Source: JAFGXT01 sp963677165 (lineage in GTDB: Bacteria > Verrucomicrobiota > Lentisphaeria > Victivallales > SZUA-371). Taken from it: DNA of 64,000 bases. Position numbers and translations under genes: made by a program. The stretch lies in NCBI GenBank assembly GCA_963677165.2, contig CAXXSX010000002.1, positions 3,658,001-3,722,000 on the forward strand, read 5' to 3'. The notes beneath the pieces were generated by a model. It ran no database searches, was not told the DNA's origin, and saw only the letters and a program-made list of their open reading frames with translations. This document shows, piece after piece, positions 18,344-28,187 of the stretch (the stretch's first letter is position 1; every line of letters begins with the position of its first letter).

Positions 18344-19486
18344 ATGAATAAGAAGAAAGATATATTGGCATCGGGCCGACAACTTGCCAACACTGCTGCG
18401 ATCATGCGGTATCTGGCTCATAACGGACCGGTTAGCCAGGTGCAGGTGGTTGGCGATACCTCCCTGAAACGTACTTCTATATTCAATATTTTTGAACAGC
18501 TTGATCAGGCTGGACTGGCTGTAGTCAGTTCAAATCTTCCAGCCTTGAAGAAAGGGCGTCCTTCACAATTATGGGAAGTTAACCCTGCTGCTGGTTGTTT
18601 TTTTGTCGCTTACCTTTCGAATTCAGAAGAACATTACAGCGTATGTGATTTTACCGGAGCTGTGCAGGATAGTATGTCCTGTAAGAGCGCAGAGAAATTT
18701 GATGAGGCAATATTGAGACTGGTTGAGCGTTTTCGCGATTGGAAACGTCAATACTGTTTTCGGGCGATAATTGTTGTTTTACCTGGAGCCGTTGATCCTG
18801 AAAATGGTACGGTGGTTGTATCTCGGACATGGCACATCGAAAATCTTCCGCTGGCTGAAACGCTTGAGAATATGCTTCAGGAAGATGTTCCCGGAATACC
18901 GGTTGTTATTGAAAATAACGCACGCATGGCGGCCTGGGGAGAAAAACAGCAGGGGTCATGTATCGGTTTGAATAATTTTATTACTTTGCATTTAAATAAC
19001 GGACGGTGTAACGGACGTCGTACTCCGATCGGAGTAGGCAGCGGAATTGTTTTGAACGGAAAGCTGTATGGTGGTTTCGGCGGGAGTGCCGGAGAGCTGG
19101 ATGAAGCGTGTTATCGCTGGTTTGATAAGATATACAGCAATGACCGTTTTCCGATATCCCTGCGGGAACTTGATCCTAAGTTGCGTGTCAGATTTGCCAC
19201 TCAGCTGGCTGAAAGTTTTTCTCATTTGGTAAACTATCTGGCTCCGGAGCGTCTGGCGGTGATATTCGACCATGAAACAGCTTTGCCGGATTTCACGATG
19301 GCACTGGAAAAGACCCTTCGGAAACAATTAATGCTGCGCCATAAAGATTCCTTTCCGGTGGAAATATGTCCAGACGGAGTAGGAGCGATTATGCGTGGTG
19401 CGATCGCTTTGCTTCGGGAAATATATTTTAACGACAGTCCGGCGTTCCTGGAATTGCTTCACGAACGCCTTGGATTGGTCCCGTAA
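18344..19486 (+). CDS. ROK-family transcriptional regulator
   Basis: A 380-residue protein: N-terminal winged helix (about 10-75; IMRYLAHNGPVSQVQVVGDT, then LKKGRPSQLWEVNP) and a ROK sugar-kinase-like domain (about 85-380) with the pattern GIVLNGKLYGGFGGSAGELD. The zinc motif CXCGXXGCXE normally found after this segment is absent, and the catalytic Asp of ROK kinases is replaced (ENNARMAAWGE), so it should sense rather than phosphorylate a sugar. It follows the TIM-barrel/CBM9 gene by 50 bases and probably regulates it. Confidence 0.88.
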   Translation: MNKKKDILASGRQLANTAAIMRYLAHNGPVSQVQVVGDTSLKRTSIFNIFEQLDQAGLAVVSSNLPALKKGRPSQLWEVNPAAGCFFVAYLSNSEEHYSVCDFTGAVQDSMSCKSAEKFDEAILRLVERFRDWKRQYCFRAIIVVLPGAVDPENGTVVVSRTWHIENLPLAETLENMLQEDVPGIPVVIENNARMAAWGEKQQGSCIGLNNFITLHLNNGRCNGRRTPIGVGSGIVLNGKLYGGFGGSAGELDEACYRWFDKIYSNDRFPISLRELDPKLRVRFATQLAESFSHLVNYLAPERLAVIFDHETALPDFTMALEKTLRKQLMLRHKDSFPVEICPDGVGAIMRGAIALLREIYFNDSPAFLELLHERLGLVP

Positions 19487-19491
19487 TTTTG

Positions 19492-21105
19492 TTACGATAT
19501 AATTCCATAGCCTCCTGATGGAATGACATTGGCTGTTGCTTTTTTGCCGGTGCCATCGAAAGATTCTGTTACCGGATGAGTCAGTTGACTGCCGGTAAGA
19601 TTCAATAAATAGACGCGGCCTGCAGCGATTTCCAGTGCTTCTGGTAGGGCCGTTGCATCATTCAGTATAATGATTGATTCAGTTGGTGCCGCAGTCATCG
19701 CGAAAGCTGTATTTGACAGTTTGTAATGAATATGCCAGTGACCATGGTTGAGTGTCTGTTGTTTGGTTTGATAGAATTCCAGCCAGTGTCTGACAACTGC
19801 TTTTACTTCGGGTGTTAGTTCTTGCAGGTCCATTGACAGCATCGGGATCCCGACCAGCGAGGCAATCATGTGTCGGGATATATTTGACAATAGTTCCGAA
19901 GCGTTCCAGAATACCGGATCGGAATGAACCGGGATATTATCTCCCATGGCGACCCTGATTTGACAGAGTCGGTTGAAATTATCCATGAAATCAAATGGTA
20001 CGTCGCCAGCACGGAATTGAGTAGCCAGCGGCAGCATTGCCGGAGTTGCATAGGGTTGACGGAATTCGATTAGTGCGTCTATATTGTTTTGCCGTATCTG
20101 TTTTGATAATTTTGATACTAATTCGTAAGATGCTTTTCCGCACGGAACATCAATATTCTGTTTAAAACAGTCCAGAAAATCGACTTTCAGGCCGTCAAGC
20201 TGATATTTTTCGACCAGGCTGGCCAGTTTATCTATAATGATTTTCGCTGCTCCTGGGTTAGACGGGTCAAGGGTGTGAGAACTTTCGGGGGAGTCTTTGC
20301 TTATAGAGTTTTCTAATGACTTGATGATATCGCTTTTGTTGCCGATCAACGCGGGGGTAACCCAGAGCAGATATTTCAGGCCCATGTTCTGCATTTTTTC
20401 GACATGGCTCTTGAACTCCGGAAATTTTACGCCAGACAGGTTCCAGTCTCCGATTTGTTCATACCAGCTGTCGATGGTTTCTGGACATACTCTTTTCATG
20501 GTGTCAAAACACCAGCCGTCATCAATAATCAAAGTGCCGCAGCCCAGTTCTGCGGCAATGACGGCATTGGCCTCTACCCAGGACTCTGTTAGTTTTGCGT
20601 GGATCGCATACCAGGTACAAAATACCGGATTCCAGGCGGCCTCGGGAAATTCCGGTAATGTTTGATTAAGAGTGGCCCGCCATTCGTTCAGGCAGTCCTG
20701 CCAGGGGTGCGGGCGTTGGTCTATGGTGAGAATACAGTTTTGTTCTGTTGCGGGGATTTCGATGGTAACATCGTATTCGGCGGTTTCCTGATTCATCTGG
20801 GCAGTGATTGTGGTATCATTGATCAAATTATCCAGTGCCAGAAAACAGTGATTTTGCTGGCAGGTATTGAAGAAGGCTACTGCTGGGAAGTCCTTTACTG
20901 CGGAACTTTCTGCTTTGATTGTCCAGGTAAGCTGCTGTGTCGGCGTCCGTTGGGCAGGGGTCCAGTAGCCCTGGATGTCCAGAATTGGCACCGGCAGTTT
21001 GATTATTGTCGCCGCGTCACTGGAAGGAACAGTGACTTTTTCCAGTTTCGTATCCAAAGAATGTTTTTCGATAACTTTTTTCTGTTGGATTATTGTAATA
21101 TCCAT
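19492..21105 (-). CDS. GH36-like alpha-galactosidase-type glycosidase
   Basis: A 537-residue enzyme without a signal peptide. After a beta-sandwich-like N-terminal region (about 1-140) comes a TIM barrel of the GH36/GH27 type: WCTWYAIHAK-like opening (PVFCTWYAIH), then GCGTLIIDDGWCFD, and the nucleophile strand DGLKVDFLDCF with Asp in KVD. The FRAGDVPFDFMDNF segment is a candidate for the acid/base Asp. A C-terminal beta domain ends the protein. It is divergent from the regulator at 21264, with an operator palindrome beside its promoter. An alpha-galactosidase or raffinose-family hydrolase role is likely but the sugar is not certain. Confidence 0.8.
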   Translation of the reverse strand: MDITIIQQKKVIEKHSLDTKLEKVTVPSSDAATIIKLPVPILDIQGYWTPAQRTPTQQLTWTIKAESSAVKDFPAVAFFNTCQQNHCFLALDNLINDTTITAQMNQETAEYDVTIEIPATEQNCILTIDQRPHPWQDCLNEWRATLNQTLPEFPEAAWNPVFCTWYAIHAKLTESWVEANAVIAAELGCGTLIIDDGWCFDTMKRVCPETIDSWYEQIGDWNLSGVKFPEFKSHVEKMQNMGLKYLLWVTPALIGNKSDIIKSLENSISKDSPESSHTLDPSNPGAAKIIIDKLASLVEKYQLDGLKVDFLDCFKQNIDVPCGKASYELVSKLSKQIRQNNIDALIEFRQPYATPAMLPLATQFRAGDVPFDFMDNFNRLCQIRVAMGDNIPVHSDPVFWNASELLSNISRHMIASLVGIPMLSMDLQELTPEVKAVVRHWLEFYQTKQQTLNHGHWHIHYKLSNTAFAMTAAPTESIIILNDATALPEALEIAAGRVYLLNLTGSQLTHPVTESFDGTGKKATANVIPSGGYGIIS

Positions 21106-21132
21106 AATGTAATTTTTCCTCGTTTTTTTTAT

Positions 21133-21156
21133 TGTGATATATTAAAGTATATCACA
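21133..21156. promoter_or_regulatory. Operator palindrome, copy 1
   Basis: TGTGATATA-N6-TATATCACA, perfect 9-base arms, 28 bases upstream of the GH36-like start. A near copy lies 96 bases away at the regulator start. GntR-type proteins bind such symmetric AT-rich sites. Confidence 0.7.
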
Positions 21157-21228
21157 GAAAATGTATTTCAATGGTAAAATTGTACAGATAATGTTTTGAG
21201 TTGGAAATATTTTGAAAAAAGTTTAATG

Positions 21229-21253
21229 TGTGATATATTTTGAGTATATCAGA
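21229..21253. promoter_or_regulatory. Operator palindrome, copy 2
   Basis: TGTGATATA-N7-TATATCAGA, one mismatch between the arms, next to the start of the regulator gene. Together with copy 1 it would let one regulator control both divergent promoters, including its own. Confidence 0.7.
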
Positions 21254-21263
21254 AATAATAAAT

Positions 21264-22361
21264 GTGAATAGAGTGCCCTTGAAAACTGAAAAGACCTATT
21301 TGTATTGCCGTTTGGCGGACCGTATCCGGGAGTATATTCTTTCGGAAAAGCTGGATATTGGTAGCCGTCTCCCCGCGGAACGGGAATTGGCACGTCGCTT
21401 TGATGTTGCGTTTCTGACGGTGCGCCGGGCGTTATCGCTGTTGGAACAGGACGGGATTATTCGCAAGATTCCGCGCCGGGGAAGTATAATTGAAATGCTT
21501 CCTCGCAGCCGCGTTGCTCGAAAACGTATCGGCATTACGATTTGGCTTGACGCTGGAGCTGATCATCCATCTACATTGACCAGGTTGTCGGTTGCGGGGC
21601 GTGTGTTTGGTAATGATTTCGAGATTATTATTGTTTATATCACTCGTGAGATGGTCGAATATGGCGATTGGTCACCGTTGCTGAATTCTACCTTGCTTGA
21701 CGGCTTGTTGGTTACGGTTCAGGAAATTCCTTCATTGGTGCTTGATCGGCTCGGAGAATTGCCGTTCCCGGTGGTGTTTGAAGGTTTTCGAAATCGTTAT
21801 CCCGGAGGCGCTGCCGATTTGGCGGGAGGAATGGCTTTGCTGATGAATTATCTTGTGGGGCAGGGGCATCAGAGGATTTGCATGATTACCCGAAGTATGG
21901 AACATTGCCCGTGGGTCGCGGAGCAGGTTACGGCGTTTTACGATTGTGCGCGAGCTCTTGAATTACCGGATTGTGATGCCATCTCTTCAGGTGATTATAG
22001 CCGTGAGTGCGGATTTAATTATACGATGGCCCGTTTAAACTGTGCGGAGCAAAAGCCGACCGCAATTGTTTACGGAGATGATGTTATGGCTCAGGGGGGA
22101 CTCGACGCATTGGCCCGGTTGAATCTGAATTGTCCGGGCGATGTGTCGGTGGTTTCGCGCGGTGCGGTTGGTTCGCTTGCCATGCTGACCAATCCGGCCT
22201 TGACCGGTCTGAGATATAGTAATGAGTCTTCGTCCGAATACTGTTGTCAGCTGCTGCGGTTGTTGGTCGAGGGTACTGCTGCAGAGGGGATGAATTCCTG
22301 CCGATTGATACGTCAGGAACTGGTTGTCAGGGAATCGTCTGCTTCTGTTCCTTGCGAATGA
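21264..22361 (+). CDS. GntR-type HTH / LacI-type sensor hybrid regulator
   Basis: Winged helix of the GntR family near the N-terminus (LPAERELARRFDVAFLTVRR, then IRKIPRRGSIIE) joined to a LacI-like sugar-sensing domain (MALLMNYLVGQGHQRICMITRS; TAIVYGDDVMAQGGLDALARL). About 365 residues. The frame is open from a TTG at 21240, but that codon lies inside the operator copy 2; GTG 21264 or TTG 21279 is more plausible, and none has a strong ribosome site, so the exact start is uncertain. It is divergent from the GH36-like gene and very probably represses it. Confidence 0.85.
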   Translation: MNRVPLKTEKTYLYCRLADRIREYILSEKLDIGSRLPAERELARRFDVAFLTVRRALSLLEQDGIIRKIPRRGSIIEMLPRSRVARKRIGITIWLDAGADHPSTLTRLSVAGRVFGNDFEIIIVYITREMVEYGDWSPLLNSTLLDGLLVTVQEIPSLVLDRLGELPFPVVFEGFRNRYPGGAADLAGGMALLMNYLVGQGHQRICMITRSMEHCPWVAEQVTAFYDCARALELPDCDAISSGDYSRECGFNYTMARLNCAEQKPTAIVYGDDVMAQGGLDALARLNLNCPGDVSVVSRGAVGSLAMLTNPALTGLRYSNESSSEYCCQLLRLLVEGTAAEGMNSCRLIRQELVVRESSASVPCE

Positions 22362-22372
22362 TCAGGATACAA

Positions 22373-22402
22373 AAAAACCGCCATGAAAATGTGGCGGTTT
22401 TT
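22373..22402. terminator. Bidirectional intrinsic terminator
   Basis: AAAACCGCCA and TGGCGGTTTTT form a stem with a short loop, with A-run before and T-run after. It separates the regulator gene from the converging pal gene. Confidence 0.88.
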
Positions 22403-22429
22403 ATCTCAAATTTTTTTGTAAAAAATGAA

Positions 22430-23023
22430 TTACTTCATTCTTACCGGAACCAGTTCCGCACGGCGGTTTTTGGTCCAGATGCTTGCTCCTGTTCCCATTG
22501 CTGCAGGGCGTTCTTCGCCATAGCTTATCGTTTTCAGTCTGGCATCCGGAACGCCGAGGTTTACCAGATACTGTTTGACAGCCAATGCACGGCGTTCCCC
22601 AAGAGCCCGGTTGTATTCCGCGCTGCCGCGTTCATCGCAGTGTCCTTCAATGATAACTCCCACTCCGGCGTATTTTGTCATGTAGTCAGCAACCTTTTCC
22701 AGTTTAACGCGTTCGCTTGCGCCAACCTGATCCTGATCATAGGCAAAATAAATGGTCGGGAAATTGAGGCCGGGAATTGGCTCTCCAAAGTTATCTGTTC
22801 CTGCTGCAAGAACTTCCGGACTTTCATTCGTGAATCCTGTAGGTCCGGCAATGTCTGTGTCGCTACCGGCAATGGGACCCAATTCGCCTGGTTTTGGGAT
22901 GGTTTCGGAGGAATTCGTATTAGCCGGATCCAGTTTATCATCAGATTCGAACCAACTGCATCCAGCAGACAGAGTGATTACCCCCGCGAGCACTCCGGAA
23001 AAAAGAATTCGGGCTAAGTTCAT
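22430..23023 (-). CDS. pal: Peptidoglycan-associated lipoprotein (Pal/OmpA C-terminal domain)
   Basis: A lipoprotein of 197 residues with a signal peptide ending in the lipobox LSAGC, a Pro/Asp/Thr-rich linker (about 25-85) and an OmpA-like peptidoglycan-binding domain (about 90-197) with IYFAYDQDQVGA and the signature GHCDERGSAEYNRALGERRA. It tethers the outer membrane to the wall. The start at 23023 has an AAAGGTG site 6 bases upstream; the GTG at 23032 lies within that site. No tol genes are adjacent, which is unusual for pal. The gene shows that the organism is diderm. Confidence 0.92.
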   Translation of the reverse strand: MNLARILFSGVLAGVITLSAGCSWFESDDKLDPANTNSSETIPKPGELGPIAGSDTDIAGPTGFTNESPEVLAAGTDNFGEPIPGLNFPTIYFAYDQDQVGASERVKLEKVADYMTKYAGVGVIIEGHCDERGSAEYNRALGERRALAVKQYLVNLGVPDARLKTISYGEERPAAMGTGASIWTKNRRAELVPVRMK

Positions 23024-23167
23024 GAAAAGCACCTTTGTTATTTTTAACTTTTTTAAATTTAATATAAGAATTGTTCCATTGACATATAATTAATTAACAG
23101 TATATTACATTTCTTTCCAGTTCATTTTAAAGAAAAATTTAAAAAAAAACGGATATTAACAAGTTTT

Positions 23168-24178
23168 ATGAAAATCGATTGGCAAAGTTTGGGCTTCAGC
23201 TATATGCCCGTCAAATCCAATATTCGCTATCGCTACATTGATGGCAAGTGGGATAACGGGACTTTGTACAACAACGATCGGTTAGAACTATCTATCGCGT
23301 CCAACTGTCTCCATTATGGGCAGGCAGCGTTTGAGGGATTGAAAGCGTTCTGCTGCAAAGACGGTAAAATCCGGGTTTTTCGCCCGGAAGAAAATGCTCT
23401 CCGCCTTAACAGTACCAGTGCTCACATTCTGGGACCGGTTGTTCCCACCGAAATGTTTATTGAAGCGGTCGAAAAGGTAGTGAGAGAAAATATTGAATAC
23501 GTTCCTCCTTATGGAACCGGCGGGTCGCTGTATATACGGCCTCTGCTGATTGGAACGACTCCTCAAATTGGTATCTCCGCCAGTAACGAATATTATTTTA
23601 TTGTGCTCGTGTCTCCAGTCGGGCCTTATTACAAAGGCGGAATCAAACCGGTTCATGCCTGTGTATCAGACTTTGACCGGGCGGCTCCTCGCGGAACCGG
23701 GCATATCAAAATTGCCGGTAATTATGCCGCCAGTCTGGCGCCGACCAAGAAGGCTAAGGAAAAGGGCTGTCAGGTTGCATTATTTCTGGATGCCAGGGCT
23801 CGCAAGTATATAGAAGAGTTCGGCACAAGTAACTTTATCGCGATTACGAAAGACGGTACTTATGTAACGCCTGATTCGGATTCGATTCTTGACAGTATCA
23901 CCAACAAATCTCTGCGACAGATTGCTAAAGATTTGGGGATTAAGGTTGAAAAACGCAAAGTCTGTTTTGATGAATTGGAATCATTTGCGGAAATCGGCGC
24001 CTGTGGAACTGCCGTGGTTATCACCCCGGTAAGCGAAATCTATACCGATGATGATAAAGTCTATCGGTTCGGCGAAGAAATTGGGCCGACTCTGAAATCT
24101 CTTTATGACCGGATGACCGGTATTCAGTACGGTGAAATTGAAGATATTCACGGCTGGATGAAAGAGGTGATAATCTAA
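23168..24178 (+). CDS. ilvE: Branched-chain amino acid aminotransferase
   Basis: A 336-residue cytoplasmic PLP enzyme that moves the amino group between glutamate and the keto acids of valine, leucine and isoleucine. It shows the class IV aminotransferase pattern of the longer (BCAT II) type: HYGQAAFEGLKAF near residue 50, the PLP lysine in GTGHIKIAGNYAAS and the phosphate-binding GACGTAVVITPVSEI near the C-terminus. Length is normal. It is divergent from pal and followed by its own terminator. Confidence 0.95.
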   Translation: MKIDWQSLGFSYMPVKSNIRYRYIDGKWDNGTLYNNDRLELSIASNCLHYGQAAFEGLKAFCCKDGKIRVFRPEENALRLNSTSAHILGPVVPTEMFIEAVEKVVRENIEYVPPYGTGGSLYIRPLLIGTTPQIGISASNEYYFIVLVSPVGPYYKGGIKPVHACVSDFDRAAPRGTGHIKIAGNYAASLAPTKKAKEKGCQVALFLDARARKYIEEFGTSNFIAITKDGTYVTPDSDSILDSITNKSLRQIAKDLGIKVEKRKVCFDELESFAEIGACGTAVVITPVSEIYTDDDKVYRFGEEIGPTLKSLYDRMTGIQYGEIEDIHGWMKEVII

Positions 24179-24210
24179 TCATTATTGATTAGTAAATGAA
24201 CTGGAAAAGT

Positions 24211-24247
24211 AAACGGTACGGGAAATAATTTTCCGTACCGTTTTTTT
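24211..24247. terminator. Intrinsic terminator after ilvE
   Basis: AAACGGTACGG pairs with CCGTACCGTTT around a small AT-rich loop, followed by seven T. It can also serve the converging GH2 gene on the minus strand. Confidence 0.9.
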
Positions 24248-24286
24248 ATGCCCTCCTGACGCAGGAGGGCAGGAGGAGATTTTCTA

Positions 24287-27200
24287 TTAGTCCATTCTGA
24301 TATTTTGAATGTAGTTATATCCTGGTTGTTGATTCAGTGGAAAGTTTTTTGCCTTAACTGATTTTGTTTGGGTATTTGAAGTGAACTTGTACTCTCCGGT
24401 TGATGGCAGATGAAACCAGGCACGACCAGAGGTATCCGGCAATACCGCTTCCGGACAAGTCATCCCTGGGCCTTCCATCCATACCGGAAGTTTCTTGTTT
24501 GTAGTTGTAACGATTACCTCCGGAGTCATCGTTTTCTTGAGGGACGGCATTTTATAAAAAGATTCCTTAAATACGAAATAGACATTATTAGGAGTATATT
24601 CCACCCGTTTCGAGTCCCAGAAATTCAGGTTTTCCGCCTGAGAACCCGCCCGGAGACTTTGTACCCTTCTGCCGCGCCCCGATAGCGCTGGCCAAGCAGG
24701 AAACACTCTGATATCCGCCATGTGCGGCAGGTACCAACTTTTTGATGTTTTAAACTTATCCTTTGTAATCAGGTCAGCGAACGGTCCCATCAATTTTCGG
24801 GAGGCGCTACAGAAACCCATCATGTAAAAGGCAGGAAAAGGCATTGTTCCGGCCAGGCCATTGGCTTTTTCAAATGCGATACGCTCCCGATATGCCGCGG
24901 CTGTTGCTTTCATGGCTTTTTCGGCAATAGCCGGATCGGCATGCTGCATATTGAAATAGTACCCCTGCATATAGTTATACTCGCCATGAATGCCCGGTCG
25001 TTTGCCGGTATTCTTCCAGTCTTTAAACGCCTTCCCCATGGAATAGTGAACGTCCGCAGTTCTGAATTCTTTCCGCCAGTTGCTTCCCTGTTGAGTGATC
25101 ATAATATGCGGGGCAACCTGACTGAAAGCTTTTTCCATCTCAACATATATTTGAGCAGTCTGATCTATTAGCGGGTCAATAACCTGAAATATCTCATTGC
25201 TCCCGGAATAAATAACAACGGCTGGATGAGTCCGCAGTTTTCTAGCCATTCCCTGATGGTATGTTTTTAAATTCTCACGATACACCGGGTCGGAGTAATT
25301 TCTTGATTTGATCAATTTCGGCGCCCCGCCGCTAATGGCTTCCGGCTCCAGCATAAAACCGAGCTCGTCAGCTACGTTTAGAGCACAGTTGTAAATATTT
25401 CCAGCCCCGATATGGTGATCCCGGGTGATATTGAAATTCGCGTTTCTCAGAATTTTAAAATAACGCATCATAAAGGCACGGGAAGTTGCGCCTTCATGCC
25501 CTTCGGATACCCAGTAGTGATCCCCCTGAAGGAATATGCGTTTGCCGTTCAGGGCGAAATTCAGTTTCTTCTGAACTATGAATTTCGTAAAACCCGTTCT
25601 AAATGTATGAATATCTATGATTTTCCCCTTATGTAACAACTTATAAGTAACATTGAACAGATTTGGTTTTCCGTAAGTACCGCCAATCCCCCAAAGCAAA
25701 GGATTGGACCAGACTGTTTGACACCTGAATTTTCCGTTTTTTTCTGGAGCCAGTTCAAACGGTCCAAAAGATTCGTTGTGTTTGGGGTTGGCAAATTCAA
25801 CAGTTAAAGAATATCCGCTAAAATCGTTCGTACCAGATATTTTGCCCCAGAAGTTGAGCTTGTTGTCCTGGCTAAGCCAGGCATAGGGAAAATCCACTGA
25901 AACTTTGGGCATGGATTTAATTATAACATCCTGATGAATCCCAAAAGTCCATTTCGGGCCACAGGGATAGCTGTACCCTTTACGCTCTTTATTGCTGAGC
26001 AGAACTTTGCTTGTGATGAAAACCATCAGTTCGTTTTCACGACCGGGAACCGCTTTGTCTGATATATCAACTTCAAATGGTTCCATTCCGATGTGTCTTC
26101 CCGCAAAGTCGCGGTTGATATAAATTTCTGCAATATATGGTGCGCATCCAAAACAAACACGCAATTTTTTGTTTTTCCAGTTTTTGGGGATTATGATTTT
26201 ACGGCGCAATCCGGCATAGCGAAATTTATGATTAATATTTCCAGGAATAATAGCTGGCTTCCAGGTTCCTTTTAATGCATCGGGATCAGCATTTTCGATA
26301 ATTTCCCATTGACCATTTAGAACCATATCCGCTCTAGTTGAATCCGGAGCGTTCATGGCAATTTTCGGTAATGAGGCCGGCAATAGCGGCTGCATAATCT
26401 CAGCTTTGTCCGCTTTTGCCAGATAATCTTTTATTCGCGTAATCATGGGAGGCAGATACGCCAGATATCCGATGTGTTTTTCGATATTAATTTCCATTTG
26501 AAAATTATGTGCCTTGATAGCATTCGTAATATCGGATTTATTTCGCTTGATTTCGTTTATATACAGGTGCGCTTCCGTGATTAATCTCTGCGCCTCTCTG
26601 CCATAAAAGCTTTTCAGCTGATTGCCGGATGGAATCAATTTCTCCAGAGCTTCTTCATAATTATCCAGTTTTGCGACATTGGCGTTGTAGGTTTTGGACA
26701 ATTCATTAAAATGACCTTGTTTATCTTTCTGTATACACGTTAAATGTGTAAGCGTCTGAGTCATCCCGGAGCGATATTTTACCCCGGACAGGGCGATTAA
26801 AATCGGCAGTGCCTCCTGTACCGTACTTCGGAAAGTTATTGATTTAACAGTCTTTTCCCGATTCGGATTTTTTCCATAGTAAAGAAATGCTCCAGACTTG
26901 CCACGGAAACCTCCTTTGCCATGCAGCACTGTGCGCGCATGCGCTATGTCGTCAACCTCCACCCAATCCGCTATGTTTTCTCTAGTTATAATGGGAATGG
27001 ATTTTTTGCTGCCGTCTTTGTAATTGATATCGTAATAGCCGCAAATCTTTCCGGGAGACATTACCCATGCCCCACACTGTACAAACAAAAATCCATCCCA
27101 TCTTCCTTTGACTGTAATCGTTTTTTTTGTCGGGAAATAGTCTCGTGCACTGTTAGCCAGCGCAATGCATTTTTTTCCGATATAAAACGGCATACCAAGC

Positions 27201-28135
27201 AATTTGACTTTTCCGTGAGGCATATCGCGACGATCGGTTTTTGGTCCCTGATCAGTCCATCCGCCCTGTTGGTCAGCTGCTACTTCATCCTGAAATGGAG
27301 TACACGCCGCCTCCCCCAGCGGAATTGGTTTTATATATTTTGATGAAGAAAAGCTGTAGGTTGGCGTATATTCGTATTTACGGTTGAAATCAGCTGATGC
27401 CTCAAGTTCGTTTATTGCATGATCAAGAATGATCAGTTCATCATAAGAATGAGAAGCGTATTCGTGCCAGCGATTTCTAGCTCCAATTACAATGTATGCG
27501 GGAAGCTTGTCGGGGAAATTTTTGACGTTTTCCTTGCAACTCACCAGCCGTCCGTCAATAAACAGAGAAATTCGTTTTTGTGATTCGGACCAGGAAAATG
27601 CAATGCGATGCCATCTTGTATCCGGCTGCCAGCCCGCAGTGTCATAAGCTACGGATTTTCCTTTCCCATCCGGGCCAATCAGTGTGCAGCAAATCTGATT
27701 ATTCCAACCTCCCCATGACATTATCATGGTATTTTTCCACGTGTCATTTTTATTGGGCCCAGTGCAGGTATTGAACAACCTTTGGATCTTCGGGCCTTTA
27801 ACATATTTTGATTTTAATTTAAACCAGAATGCAAATGTACCTTCATCAGGATAAATATTTCCTGCGGATGGATAACATACGGAGCCTCCTTGTTTCAAGT
27901 CAAGTCCCCCTACTGCAGGCATACTGTTTGCATATGGATAACCTGCACCAATGCAAACCGATCCCGGTTTACACTTGAAACGAGCATTGATTGCTCCATT
28001 TGCGGAAAGCTGAGCTTTTGTCGAGTCGTTAAAATGCGAAAACAGCAATACTTTTGCATTGACAGACACGCACATTAAGGTAAAAATACTGATATTTAGT
28101 GATACAGTTATCGTTAATCGAAAAATCAAGGACAT
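24287..28135 (-). CDS. Exported LamG / GH2 glycoside hydrolase (1282 residues)
   Basis: A very large enzyme with an N-terminal signal (about 1-27), a LamG/concanavalin-like domain (about 30-255; GTFAFWFKLK, WHRIAFSWSES, ISLFIDGRLV), a middle region with a helical stretch (about 470-600), and a GH2 module: sugar-binding jelly roll (about 615-740; RKIIIPKNWKNKKLRVCFG), immunoglobulin-like part, and a TIM barrel (about 855-1130). The acid/base Glu is about residue 981 in SGSNEIFQ and the nucleophile is probably the Glu near 1050 in GIHGEYNYMQ. It follows a pseudopilin gene by 52 bases and shares the promoter region with a divergent LacI regulator. It probably cuts an external polysaccharide; whether beta-galactosidase, mannosidase or glucuronidase cannot be said. 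Confidence 0.85.
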   Translation of the reverse strand: MSLIFRLTITVSLNISIFTLMCVSVNAKVLLFSHFNDSTKAQLSANGAINARFKCKPGSVCIGAGYPYANSMPAVGGLDLKQGGSVCYPSAGNIYPDEGTFAFWFKLKSKYVKGPKIQRLFNTCTGPNKNDTWKNTMIMSWGGWNNQICCTLIGPDGKGKSVAYDTAGWQPDTRWHRIAFSWSESQKRISLFIDGRLVSCKENVKNFPDKLPAYIVIGARNRWHEYASHSYDELIILDHAINELEASADFNRKYEYTPTYSFSSSKYIKPIPLGEAACTPFQDEVAADQQGGWTDQGPKTDRRDMPHGKVKLLGMPFYIGKKCIALANSARDYFPTKKTITVKGRWDGFLFVQCGAWVMSPGKICGYYDINYKDGSKKSIPIITRENIADWVEVDDIAHARTVLHGKGGFRGKSGAFLYYGKNPNREKTVKSITFRSTVQEALPILIALSGVKYRSGMTQTLTHLTCIQKDKQGHFNELSKTYNANVAKLDNYEEALEKLIPSGNQLKSFYGREAQRLITEAHLYINEIKRNKSDITNAIKAHNFQMEINIEKHIGYLAYLPPMITRIKDYLAKADKAEIMQPLLPASLPKIAMNAPDSTRADMVLNGQWEIIENADPDALKGTWKPAIIPGNINHKFRYAGLRRKIIIPKNWKNKKLRVCFGCAPYIAEIYINRDFAGRHIGMEPFEVDISDKAVPGRENELMVFITSKVLLSNKERKGYSYPCGPKWTFGIHQDVIIKSMPKVSVDFPYAWLSQDNKLNFWGKISGTNDFSGYSLTVEFANPKHNESFGPFELAPEKNGKFRCQTVWSNPLLWGIGGTYGKPNLFNVTYKLLHKGKIIDIHTFRTGFTKFIVQKKLNFALNGKRIFLQGDHYWVSEGHEGATSRAFMMRYFKILRNANFNITRDHHIGAGNIYNCALNVADELGFMLEPEAISGGAPKLIKSRNYSDPVYRENLKTYHQGMARKLRTHPAVVIYSGSNEIFQVIDPLIDQTAQIYVEMEKAFSQVAPHIMITQQGSNWRKEFRTADVHYSMGKAFKDWKNTGKRPGIHGEYNYMQGYYFNMQHADPAIAEKAMKATAAAYRERIAFEKANGLAGTMPFPAFYMMGFCSASRKLMGPFADLITKDKFKTSKSWYLPHMADIRVFPAWPALSGRGRRVQSLRAGSQAENLNFWDSKRVEYTPNNVYFVFKESFYKMPSLKKTMTPEVIVTTTNKKLPVWMEGPGMTCPEAVLPDTSGRAWFHLPSTGEYKFTSNTQTKSVKAKNFPLNQQPGYNYIQNIRMD

Positions 28136-28187
28136 AAATAATGACTCCAGTCTTTTTTAGGGCATGTTAGGAATTTACAGGGAGGAA

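Noticed and set aside
22244..23017. 257-codon plus-strand frame opposite pal
   Set aside because: Covers pal, a sure gene on the other strand, and a terminator; it is a shadow frame.
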